Source: Lasiodiplodia sp. COLG20
Taxonomy: Eukaryota > Ascomycota > Dothideomycetes > Botryosphaeriales > Botryosphaeriaceae
Direction: 5' to 3'
NCBI GenBank assembly: GCA_009801085.1
Contig: VNWV01000002.1
Location: 186,001 to 250,000, forward strand
Length of the DNA: 64,000 bases
Shown: in pieces, positions 1-10,052 of the stretch
Numbering within the stretch: the stretch's first letter is position 1
Layout: each line of letters opens with the position of its first letter
Notes under the pieces: model-generated
Told to the model about the DNA's origin: nothing
Seen by the model: only the letters and a program-made list of their open reading frames with translations
Database searches by the model: none
Made by a program: the position numbers and the translations under genes

Positions 1-1812
1 CAGGGTGAAGACTACGTCCTAATTGATGGCTTGGTAGTGGACATCAAAAGAGGGAAGATCGGTTTCAGAAACCACACATTACCAGCCCCTTCTGATTACG
101 GATTAACATGGACAGAAAGGCTACTATTTGTTGAGCCTCGGACCGAGTGTGTCAACACAAACTTGTCGATTGAATACACTATCGCAGAATACGACGACTA
201 CTTTACCTATACGGAAAATGCTGCGCTTGTCGCAGAACGAGGGACCACTGGGATATCTCCCGAAATCCCAACTGAGGAATTCCCCAACCCACAAAGCGAC
301 CCTGCTCTTTTTGACCGCGCCCACCGAGCGGCTTTACTTAACAACTTCTTTACCATGCAATGGATGAACATCAGCAACATCTCTTCCTCATCGTCTTCAG
401 TACTAGAATCTTGGAATATTGTAAAACCCTATACAATTCAAACAACAACTTATGGATCATATTTATCCCAAGAGAACCATATTTCTCATCAAGCGCAGGG
501 AGATATGCTTGAAGCTATAGGTGGGACAATCTAATGTGTACCCATCTTCCATATACTAATTTTTGCAGGCAGAACTTGTTCCACCATCACCAGATACAAC
601 GTGAGAGATATAAACAGCGTCTACATTCGATGTGGCCTGTTATTTGGAGCACCCATATCTCTCGAAGGGCGAGATCCTTTCGACACTGCATTCAAATCTC
701 GCTGGAAAATACCATTGTACTCGTGCTCTTCGGCAACCCGGGCTTCTCTCAAAGATGTTACATTCACCCACAACGGTAGTGCCAGCCTTTCAGCTGTACG
801 GATAACTGGCATTGAAGATCCTAAGATTCCGGACTCGTCAGCCCAGCCGCTTTGGGGCGTTGAACATGTTGACTTTAATAAGAGTCAACTGTTTCCCCCA
901 GATTGGTACTTGATGGAGGCATCTGAGGCCCTCGAAAGCACTAGCTATCCATTCCCTCCATTGTGGGGCTTGGTTAATGGAGAACCACGCGGTTTGAATA
1001 TATCTACTCTACGCTCCGATGCTTTGTGGCTTCCTGGAGATCTAAACTATACCGATCGTACCTTCGGTACGCCATATCATCAAAACCTAGCTGGAGTCGA
1101 ATTCCACATCTATTCTCTGGACAGAGCCTACGACATTGATTGGGAACGAGGAGACTATTACACATCAATGTACAGCGGCTTAGCTCAGCCGGCAATATAT
1201 GCAAAATGGTATTCGCTTTCAAGAGGAGCTACATCAGCTGCACAGATCATCAACCTCATATGGACAGACATTGCTGCCAATGCCGTGGTCGGAACGAGAG
1301 GCTGGTTGACTCCTGAAAATGCTACGCCAAACTTCGACGTCTCGGGAAACTCAACACAACGTGGTCCTGAACCATTGTACTCGGCGCAAGTACCAGTCAC
1401 GCTCTACGAAAAGCGAATCAGGTATCATATCGTCTACGCTATACCCGCTATGATCGTTGGTGTGTTCATCATCATCGTGACAATAGCTACAGCAATTTTT
1501 GGTGTTCGAGGACACGTCAAAATCGCCAAAATGAGAAGATACCTGAATGCCACCTCACCTGGAAGACTCATCACATCATTTCTTTATCAGGACTCGCCAT
1601 ATTCTCCACTGTTGATGGCGTCGGCAAGTGTTTGGATCAGTGCGATGGGTAGCAGAGACGTCATTCTAGGTACCGAACAGCCATTGAAGGTGTTTGTCCT
1701 CACGGATGAGCATTCTGACAATGAAACTGAAGAGGACATAGTGGGAAAGCCGGCAGCACGTATCAGCAGTGAACGTCCTCACTTTCGCCTTGTGCGATCT
1801 AAGACAATTTAA
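1..1812 (+). CDS. Fungal single-pass membrane protein, 5' partial (join 1..520, 569..1812)
   Basis: The frame is open from base 1, so the start lies upstream of the window. Exon 1 ends at 520 and a 48-bp intron (521-568, TACTAAT branch, TTTTGCAG acceptor) joins in phase 1 to a second exon ending in TAA at 1810-1812. The visible product is about 587 residues: a long extracellular-type region with several N-x-S/T sites and Cys residues, one strong hydrophobic helix (codons near 1423-1506, beginning YHIVYAIPAM), then a short basic and acidic tail. It resembles a lineage-specific family of large uncharacterised fungal membrane proteins; I do not know its function. A decayed relative lies at 5296-5605. 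The splice model is well supported because the joined reading continues smoothly (EAIG then RTCSTITRYN). Confidence 0.75.
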
Positions 1813-3168
1813 CGCGTTTATTACAAGGAGGCTCGAGTCTAATTACTCTATATATAGAATTTCTCTTAGACATTGATGTTCTAATAATATAACACGGTAA
1901 CACCACTGTCAAAATAATTGGAGAGGTAATAATAAGTTATTCCTAGTTTTGTGCTTTCGTTTTTCTCAGGCCAAGGCCAACAATATTATATATCATTCCA
2001 ATCATGCGATGGATCCTTACACGTTCTTGATGACTCGCTACTGGGTACTACAAATCCTAAGAGGCTATACCCGTACAATCCGCGCCACTCTGAGCTTCGG
2101 ATAGAGGTGACGAGGCTGTCTTTAGGCCTGCTATGAATGAAAGCCTCTAGGCCTGATGACATGCTACTGCTGTGTCTCATGTATTGTCGTACAGGCTGAA
2201 GGCTGCGCCAGAAACTGGGGATGAGCTCGGAAATACAAAGTAATGAGAGGAGTAAGATAGATCGGCACGACTGGATCGCACTTATCAATGCAGGATACAA
2301 AAGTCTCAGGTTCCGTAACCATACGATTTGCCTTTCCGACAGAGCCTGCGAGGTAGCTTAGCTGCTGAAGATCAAAGATAGAGCCCTGCAAGCAGGGTGG
2401 TCCATCATCCGTCCCTGCTCAATCGTACGTGTGATTGAGCCAGGACGAAATCACGTAAACCAATCGCACGCGCAACTGAGACGCGGTGGCGGATTGATTG
2501 AATTGCCAAAAAAAGGTAGTAGGGTGGAGAAAAAGAGGGGGTGTTGGCAAATAGGGGCAAAGCGGGCAACACCATGGCCAGTGCTTATTTAGACCCCACA
2601 CGATATTTGGCCAATATCTGACCAGTGCTGTCTGTGCATTGAACCCAGTTGGATTGGCCCGCGCGATTGGCTGTAAAGCATCAATCGAATCCCGCGCGCC
2701 GAAATGGACGTACGATGGACCACCCTGCCTGTATGGTTGCGTTTCTCTCCATGCACCGAAAACTCTGATATGAGAAAGAGCTCCGTTTCTAGGGATCTTA
2801 TCTCAATCTTGACTGTTACTAAAATCAACGCAGCGAGGTCGGCGTTTGGCGATTCTATATGCATCTTACCATCAGTTTGATCTCCGGCATTACTGCCGCT
2901 GGAGTTTTCCTGGGTAGGCCCTCTGTGAAAGAAGTACTAAGTCAAGTCATCTACTACAATGTCCAATAGCTTTCGGATCTTAGCTTTCGGCCTTTTACAG
3001 GAACAGGGCGGTACAATCATCGAAAATGCAGTGACATGGTACGTGTTTTCCCATCATCCAAGTGAAATACATTCAACCACGTTCTATATACATTACTAAG
3101 GAGGTAAGACATCTAAATACAGGAAACTGTTGAGTAGACATGCAGAGTGCGTTAAGGTAAACCATGGA
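1813..3168. other. Intergenic, no supported gene
   Basis: About 1.35 kb between the membrane-protein gene and the 3' end of the GH16 gene. It holds only short overlapping frames in several phases with no recognisable domain, signal peptide or consistent splice signals. The first 150 bases are AT-rich, as expected for a 3' flank. Confidence 0.5.
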
Positions 3169-4073
3169 CTAGTTGCACTGTTTACCGGTCTTGGCGATAC
3201 TGCTCGAGTCGCCAGTAGTATCGGTATACTTGTAGTGCTCGGCGGGGTTGTAGTTCGTAATCTCGACATCCTTGACAGTCATGGTCCACGGCATACCAGC
3301 CTCCTCGGTGTAGGTAGTGTTGCCGCCAGCCCAAAGGCGGGTCCAGTAGGACTTGTCGGGGTCACCGCCAGCCCAGGTGCCCATCCTAACCTTCATAGGC
3401 GTTTGCGGGAAGTTGTGCCCATCAAGAGCGTCGGCGTAGTGCATGGTCCGGACGGTGACGTCGTCGATGAGCCAATCGATCTTTTCCTCAGTCCAGTCGA
3501 TAGTGTAGGTGTGCCAAGAATCGTGCGGGGTCGCCACGTCGTGGTCTCCTTCACGATCAGACACGGTTCCGTTGCCCTTTCCGAAATAGTCTGAATGAAC
3601 CATGGTGTTGTTGCCACCGAGGAATTCCTACAAGTATGTAAGCATCTGTTCCTGTAATACATATGGGGCCATCTTACCCAATCAATCTCATCCAAATCGT
3701 CGCTCGCCAGCGTAACAGAGCTGATAATACCCACTCCCGGGGACGACTTCATGGCAACAGAGACGCGGCCGTAGAAGATGTAGAAATCCGTCTCAATAGT
3801 CGGAGCTTGGTATCTTCCCGAAATCGTGAAGTCGGCACCATCACTCGTGTACTTGAGATCAGTGCCATCCGCTACCACCCAACGGCTATCAGCACCCTTG
3901 GAAAAATCCGTGACATGAGGGGCCGACTGGCACAGTCCAGCATTCTCCGGGCAGGGAGCCTGAGTGGTGTCCATTGGGTTACAGGCCGTCGTAAGTTGCG
4001 CAGAGGAAGTAGAAATAAGGGCAGCAAGTGCGGCGGCCATCGCGCCACGCGAGAAGTTGTTGAAGGAAGACAT
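3169..4073 (-). CDS. GH16 Crh-like transglycosylase (complement join 3169..3627, 3678..4073)
   Basis: Predicted 284-residue secreted enzyme of the Crh branch of glycoside hydrolase family 16, which in known members links chitin to beta-glucan in the cell wall. A signal peptide precedes AQLTTACNPM. The catalytic motif DEIDWE is split exactly by a 50-bp phase-0 intron (3628-3677, GTAAGA...TTGTAG): DEIDW is on exon 1 and EFLGGNNTM on exon 2. Further GH16 features are YFGKGN, the HDSWHTYTIDW strand and WAGGD. The start at 4073 is chosen because it directly precedes the signal peptide and lies about 70 bp after a TATA box. Unlike many Crh proteins, no Ser/Thr-rich GPI tail follows; the protein ends at GKQCN, so it is probably freely secreted or shortened. 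Confidence 0.88.
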
Positions 4074-4142
4074 GTTGTCGAATTGATGTCGAATTGAAGT
4101 GCGTTGAGTGATGCAAAAAAAAGAGCCTCTGTAGGCCACTGC

Positions 4143-4153
4143 AATATATATAG
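4143..4153 (-). promoter_or_regulatory. TATA box of the GH16 gene
   Basis: On the minus strand the sequence reads CCTATATATATT, 70-80 bp upstream of the chosen ATG at 4073. Distance and orientation fit a core promoter. Confidence 0.5.
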
Positions 4154-4199
4154 GCCCGTTGGTTGCTCTTCGAGAGTATTGAGCTAGCACGAATGCGCG

Positions 4200-5295
4200 A
4201 GGCGCTGTGACTCTCGGCTAATAATAAATCACCTGCTATTGCGCCGATCTTCCAGAAAAGGAGACCGCAAATAATGATTTTGTAGAGAGAGCTAACGCGG
4301 CTTAAGCACGGCCATTTTTTATAGGGGTAATTACTGAATCCTACCCGAAAAGCCCAGACCAACCCCCCTATAGACTAAACCCAACCCTTAAACCGTGCGG
4401 GTTGGAACTTTCGCTGCAAGGTATTTGTTTTTTATTGTAATAGACGTCTACTAACCCAGCTACTACTATAGCAATAGAGAAAACACTTGAAAATTGGTTT
4501 TATTACGGTTCTACTAAGTGATAAAAGGGTGGATTTGGTAGAGAGTTGGGTTTAATTTATTGGGGTTTGATTTGGTAACTACTCCTTTGATATAGGGGGA
4601 ATCGCTGAAAACACGTTTTAAAGCCAGGGCGGCGATGGAGAAGTAATCAGTGAAAATAGCAACGGAGAAGAGATGGAGGGAGGTAGTGGTAGCCCATCCA
4701 AGATTTTGGACGCTGTCAACCTGTACTCCTCTATAGTGAGAGTAAAATGGTTGGCTCTGCCATAAGAGGAAAGAAGGCGGATATATCAACAGTGCGAGGC
4801 CTATCGCCGGGTACCATGCGAATTCGCCCAGGGCCTACCCTTTCGCACACCAGGCAGCCGCTGAGCGGGCAAGCCACTTTTCACCGGTGACCCCTCACAC
4901 CGGACATCTAGTATGCTCTTTGACGGGGCGATCGCCAGGTTAGTGGGGCTGCGGGAATTCGACTGAGGGGCCAGCCCGCTCTAGAGGGGGGGCCGCCTAC
5001 CTACGGCTCGCCTACTGGCCGAGGCTCCAGAGCTCGAAGCTCGACTGCACCACGACTGTACCACCACGGAAAAGACCTCTGCGGCATTGCTGTCTAAATT
5101 CAGACATACTCTGTGCCATCTCTCACTCCTGTTCATAAGATTCCCTCCGGGAACGGGGTCTCGGGAGTCAACGTTCGCCGAGATGAGGGATCACTTTCAA
5201 CTCGAATCAATTTCACTCTTAAAGCTATGGGATCACGGCTGCGGGGTTGCTCCTAGCGGGCGGGGTGTTCTAGACTTCTAGGACCTCCTTTTATC
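4200..5295. other. Intergenic, no supported gene
   Basis: The first part (about 4240-4800) is AT-rich with homopolymer runs and a minus-strand open frame of about 90 residues with no recognisable features. The second part (4800-5290) is more GC-rich and could include upstream remains of the pseudogene that follows, but I could not align it convincingly. No repeat ends or transposase were seen. Confidence 0.4.
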
Positions 5296-5605
5296 AACAT
5301 CCTCCGGGAAACGACTTCCGCGTCTATATCCTCAACTCTATCCCTTGGAGCGGCATTTGTACTAGCATCAACGACCCTACCTTTCACGCCAAATAGCGTT
5401 GGCTTTCCGGATATACCGAATCTGCTGCCAACATTATCAACTTTCTATCGACAAATAAAGCTGCTAATAGTTTTTTCGGAACAAAGAGTCGGCTGGTTGA
5501 CTCCCGACAATGCTCAGCCAAACTTGGATGTATTAGGAGACTGCCAAAACCGACCTTGATCCCCTTCAATCCGCCTTGGTGCCCATCAAACTCTACCAGA
5601 AGTGA
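5296..5605 (+). pseudogene. Decayed fragment related to the membrane-protein gene at 1-1812
   Basis: Translated pieces match the region before the transmembrane helix of the gene at 1-1812 in the same order: FRVYILNSIP versus FHIYSLDRAY, AANIINFLSTNKAANSFFGT versus AAQIINLIWTDIAANAVVGT, GWLTPDNAQPNLDV versus GWLTPENATPNFDV, and VPIKLYQK versus VPVTLYEK. An in-frame TAG and at least one frameshift (near 5490) separate these pieces, and no start or membrane helix can be followed. It is therefore a relic of a second family member about 4 kb from the first, from a local duplication or an old tandem array. Confidence 0.7.
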
Positions 5606-6268
5606 TACCTCCATTTCCTATCATTGAAAAGGAAAAAGAACAAGAAGTTTCACAGGTGTTGATACACGTGGCGGTATGTGATTTCGTTGCGAGAATCCCT
5701 AAACACATAGCCTACCCGGCGGAAGCTGTATGTATTCCGATTAGGGTACCCGTTCTATGATGTTCAAAGGGTTTACAGTGAATGTGATATACATATATGT
5801 GAGTCGATGATCTCACCGCAGCTGCATTCATGGCACCTGGCATGGGCGTTTGTCCAGTCCATATGCAGCCTGGTGCGGGGTTTCTCTGGCGCTCTACAGC
5901 CAGGGATCGGAACGTTCTGTTCATGGTTCCTGCTGTCAGTTGGCCCCAGTACTTGCTCTACCAAAGCAGCGGGGTACCAGGGACCGCTAGTTGGCTCACT
6001 TACGTCGAAGGCAATGGGATTGTCTGCGAGCCGTGCCTCATGCTCCTCTCGCTCGCTTTCCAGCTCGGCTACGAGAAGAAAAGCGCCGAGCACACCGCCA
6101 GATTCTCAAGCATCACGACCACAAGCACATGTCTATCAAATGGACCAAAAGGGGGAATGATTGAATTCGTCTACTCGGCCAATAACGAAGGTTCTGATGG
6201 TGCTAGTACTAACACTACCGGGTAGGCCAACTCGTTCCTGTCAATGTGCTCGAGGTGGCCGAAGTTAC
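5606..6268. other. Unassigned region with overlapping short ORFs
   Basis: Three overlapping open frames of 106-131 residues on both strands occupy 5773-6225. None shows a domain, signal peptide or splice pattern that I recognise, and they exclude one another. The segment may hold a small unrecognised gene, but the sequence does not decide which frame. Confidence 0.3.
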
Positions 6269-6715
6269 TCAGCAGCTGCAGCCGCAGGAGCCACAGTTAG
6301 TACCGGTTCCGCAAGCCATACCCTTGTTGCATTGCTCGTAGGTCTTGCACGTGTACCAGGGGCCGGAGCCGTCCGAGTTCGCAGCAGTCCAGCACCACTT
6401 GCCACTGCCAGCCTCGCCGCAGGACTTCCAGCAGTATCCGTCCGTGCAGCCGTACTCAGCGCCGTACCAGCATCTTTTCTCGAGGCTGGATTCGGAGTCG
6501 TCCCGAGGCGCCACGGATGCCCCTTCGACGTTGGGGCTCTTGGCGAGAGGATGCTCGACACACTTGCGGACGCTGGCGGGGTCGACGCCCTCGGCGACGC
6601 CGTCAAGCGACATGACGCCGAGATCGCCACATTCGGCGGCGGCATCGGAGACGGCGGCAGAGAAGACCGGGGCGAAGAACGCCGTGGCGAAGATGACGAT
6701 GGCGTTGAACTTCAT
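6269..6715 (-). CDS. Secreted cysteine-rich protein, IDI-2-like, with Kex2 pro-region
   Basis: A 148-residue preproprotein. It has a signal peptide (MKFNAIVIFATAFFAPVFSA), then a pro-region with two Cys and the phrases CGDLGVM and VRKCVEHP, a dibasic Lys-Arg processing site (SSLEKR), and a mature part of about 67 residues with 12 Cys beginning CWYGAEYGCTDGYCWKSCG and ending CGSCGCSC. This Cys pattern is one I associate with IDI-2-like fungal secreted proteins (IDI-2 of Podospora is induced during vegetative incompatibility). That name is from memory of the family, so treat it as probable. The methionine at 6715 is preferred over one ten codons upstream because it opens the signal peptide. An even Cys count suggests six disulfides. 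It is a candidate effector or self/non-self-response protein. Confidence 0.75.
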   Translation of the reverse strand: MKFNAIVIFATAFFAPVFSAAVSDAAAECGDLGVMSLDGVAEGVDPASVRKCVEHPLAKSPNVEGASVAPRDDSESSLEKRCWYGAEYGCTDGYCWKSCGEAGSGKWCWTAANSDGSGPWYTCKTYEQCNKGMACGTGTNCGSCGCSC

Positions 6716-6883
6716 GGTTGGGATCTGAACATGAATCAGTCTCACGCAAGAAGCTGAGGGAAGGGGCTCGTTGCTGACCTGAATTGGGTAATTGATGGAA
6801 CGGCTGGCGTATTGGCAATGGGATCTGTCGATGGTGTTCTTTCGAGAGTGCTCTGGATCTGGATGAAGTCTACAGCGGGTCAG

Positions 6884-6894
6884 CTTTTATACCC
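6884..6894 (-). promoter_or_regulatory. TATA box of the Cys-rich protein gene
   Basis: The minus strand reads GGGTATAAAAG about 170 bp upstream of the ATG at 6715, giving a 5' leader of roughly 140 nt, which is plausible for a fungal secreted-protein gene. Confidence 0.45.
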
Positions 6895-6899
6895 TTCAA

Positions 6900-8555
6900 A
6901 CGTGCTCTTGGCATTATCAGTCGATATCGGCCAAGGCATCAGTTGCCGTTCACTTCTCACCCCACAGAATCCTACGCCGACGGCTTGACCATCCCACAAC
7001 TGTGGCATACGGAAGCGCTAACTTGAAATAGTTGAGATTGGCCTAGAGGTTGCATTGCCATGTTGCTTACAATCAAGGTATGATCCAAATCCAACTAAAT
7101 GTCAGCGCGAGCACTTCACTGTGTGACCGCATCCTGTAGCCATGATGAGCTATGATCCATCCTACATATTTTTCTTTTTCCCGCTGTGTACCAATGTTCA
7201 CAACGGCTAGGCAAATGCCTTACCTCAGTGGTAGTATGGGGTGTTTGTCTTGATGTCGCCTAATGACAGTTGTATCTTACGATGGCTTTCATAGCATAGC
7301 AATATTGATGCCTACAATGCTTAGCTTGATACCTTAGACTACGTAACTTCAGCGTACTTACACAAAGGATTCACGCCTCTCAAAATTAGTGCGGGAAGCC
7401 TTATGTGAGTGGAAAATTCTTGTACAGTGGCTATGAAAAGTATGGCATTCTGCGGAGAACGCTCAGACAGTGGCTGGACTGAGGGCGGAGACGTCTTACT
7501 GTCACCGGAAGTACCATGCCGACTGTCTTCGTATCGAGCCTCAGCTCATGCGCATCGCCACTCGAAGCTTCACAGAAGATGTTTCCGGTCTACCTCTTTC
7601 GCCCAGAAACCCACATCGGGTACGAGTATGGACTGGATCTGGAATACCAACTAACTCGCTCGACTCATTATGCTTGGCAATCTCAGCCCTGATGTATCTC
7701 CTAAACCACGTCCAGCCTCCTGCATATTTCTGCAAGTCATAAGCAAAGCATCCAGCCGAAGAATCCAGCAAGTTCTTCCTAAATAGGCATGAAAAGCAGT
7801 GGACACGAAGGCGCAGCCAAGATCATTCCGCATTTGATGTGTCAGCGTCGTTCCTAATCGGGTCGGGAAGTTAATCAAGACAACCCTACCGAAGGCGGAC
7901 GAATCCAAGTACCACAATGCCTGAGATCACGTGATGTTCACAATCACTTCCAGGCTTAGACCCAGCCAATCACTTACACTGAGCAATCCGCTCAGCCAAT
8001 GCTGCGCAGCAAGCCAACAAAACATATGGGCGGCCCTACGTGTATGTGCAGTTCTCAGGTCGCCTAATCTGGGATTGGTTGTGCAACACCAGCCAGTGGC
8101 AAGATCCCTGCATTGTGCGGCTGAGTTTCTAAACGAGCAAGCAACTGAAGTGGGGTAGACTCTCGGATGCGAACGCGAACGATGATTGTTAAAATACGAG
8201 GTGCGTGCGGCGACCCAGGCTCTTGGGACACTCCTTGAGTTACAGACCTGCTCTTTGCGTCGCGGGTTTCGTCCTCCGCAAAGCATACCGTAGGACAATC
8301 ATAAACAATCATGATGACTTGCCCCAATCAGGCAACAGTACAACTAAGCGCGCGGCGGTCCGAGCCGCCGCAGGATCTGCCTAGCAATGCCCAGGATGCA
8401 CGCACAGCGTTCCGCGTATTCGAAAAAGCAACTATGAGATCATTATGGAGAGACGTTTCTCACCAACGTCTATGCAGGCCTTGCTAGTATGGTCTCTGTT
8501 ACCCGAAAAAAAAAAAAAAAAAAGCCCTGCAAGTAAGAGCTCAACGTACCACAAC
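6900..8555. other. Intergenic, no supported gene
   Basis: About 1.65 kb with only short mutually overlapping frames (the longest near 7927-8298 on the minus strand), none with a recognisable motif. A run of 19 A lies at about 8504-8522. No tRNA or terminal repeats were seen. Confidence 0.4.
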
Positions 8556-8558
8556 ACC

Positions 8559-9560
8559 TACGCAAACACTTTCAAACCCCGCCACCCGCCATCCACAATA
8601 TCCTTCACTGTCATCCAATAGCTACTCAGGTCCACAAAATAAAACCTACGCGCCACTGTCTTCCCATCGATATTATTCTCAAAACCCCACAAATGCGCCG
8701 TCTTAAACAAACTGGCTGCACATGGTCCATCACACAAGTCCAGCCACTTCGTCTCCGCCTCCAGCCTCGCCTCCACCACAGCCCCATCCTCCCCCTCCCC
8801 CTCTTTCCAACCCCGCTCCCACCACCTCTCGTCGTCCTCTTTTCCTCCTCCGTGACTCAATCGCCATCGTGATAAACTCAACCCCGCTCTCCACCGCCGG
8901 CGGAAAATTGCAAAACCGGCCCTGTGGGCTCCGGCTCCTCACCATGGACAGGTTCGGAAAGCCCGCCGCGCACATGCCGAGGCAGGAGACGGGCGCCACG
9001 CGGTCGGCAATGCGGGTGCGCGCGTAGCTGCCGTCGAAGGCGTTGGAAGCCTGTAGCGAGGACGATGATCAGATTGAGTTCGTGGACATGGCCTGGAGGG
9101 TGGGCGGACTGACGCTGGTCGGGAAGCACGGCGACGACGGGAGTTTCTTTCAGGTTGACAGGCTTGTTGCTGGTGGTGATGGAGTACTGCAGGCCGTGTT
9201 GGAAGCTGGTTAGGGACTTGACCTTCAGGGAGAGGGCTATGATGATCTAGACGCCAGTCGAGCCGCAGCCGACGATGCCGACCCACTTGCCTTTGGCTTC
9301 GATGTCTGGGGACCACTGTTGCGAGTGGACGACCTTGCCATTCTTGGAGCCGATGCGTCAGATGTTGGCGCTTTCGTCGTTAGTATTAGCCGAGACTATC
9401 TCTGCATTGAACTCCATGTATTTCCTGAAGTCATGCTTGTTCACGGCGCCGTGGAGATATGCGAGGACCTCTGGCTGGAAGAGATGGCGGTGCTGCCACT
9501 AATAGGTTTTCAGGTCTTTATTGTCCCAGAAGCTCCGTTTCTACCAGCTCCACGGTGGCC
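8559..9560 (-). pseudogene. Broken flavin-containing (Baeyer-Villiger-type) monooxygenase
   Basis: Read on the minus strand, pieces of a class B flavoprotein monooxygenase appear in correct order. First comes PEVLAYLHGAVNKHDFRKY, then the second Rossmann motif GKWVGIVGCGSTGV (about 9290-9245), then SLTSFQHGLQYS, LATGFQ, GMCAAGFPNLSM, PPAVESGVEFITMAI and the C-terminal FYFVDLSSYW...GWRGLKVF. An in-frame TAG follows GSTGV where the family normally has Gln, a frameshift lies near 9035, and another lies in a low-complexity stretch around 8760-8860. The N-terminal FAD site was not found, so the gene is also truncated or too decayed there. I judge it non-functional. Confidence 0.7.
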
Positions 9561-10052
9561 ATAGGTACTTCAGAATTGTATTTCTCTTTCCAGAATCTTC
9601 CCTGGAAATTCTCGATTGGTTGTGGCGAAAGGAGTTCCAGAAGGACGACACACAATGTCGAAAGTGGACTGTTGCTTGGGAAAGGCCTGAGATCTACCCG
9701 GGCATGAAATTCGAGACGACCATGAGCAAATAGAAGACCTAGCTGGAGTCGATGCATCTGTTTAATTTAATGTATTGCTCCTCTAAGGGTCTACACGATG
9801 AGCTACGTTTTATATGAGGAATAGGCCACGCTAAACCACTTCTATATCTTTTCCTTTCTCTTTCTTGGATAAGGTAACTATTTCTATAAGGGTGGAAGAT
9901 TAAGGGTTGATAATGAGCACAATAAAGGTTTAAAAGGACTCGCTAAAGAGTAGATTCGCCCAGGAAATATGCTATTTATATATCTGACTCTATGATATAT
10001 AAAGTAACTCTGAGTAGTGATACAGCTCTTAATAGCGTATTTCTCGGGTCAA
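9561..10052. other. AT-rich intergenic segment
   Basis: About 490 bp. The part from 9760 is AT-rich (runs such as TTTAATTTAATG, many short A/T tracts) with no open frame. It abuts the 3' end of the NLR gene, whose expected C-terminal repeats are missing. Confidence 0.4.

Noticed and set aside
3130..4097. Plus-strand ORFs (154 and 144 codons) across the GH16 gene
   Set aside because: Antisense shadows. The minus strand holds the signal peptide, catalytic motif and consensus intron.
8504..8522. Poly-A run as the tail of a retroposed gene
   Set aside because: It lies just beyond the monooxygenase relic's 3' end on the plus strand, the wrong orientation for a minus-strand retrocopy, and no target-site duplication is seen.
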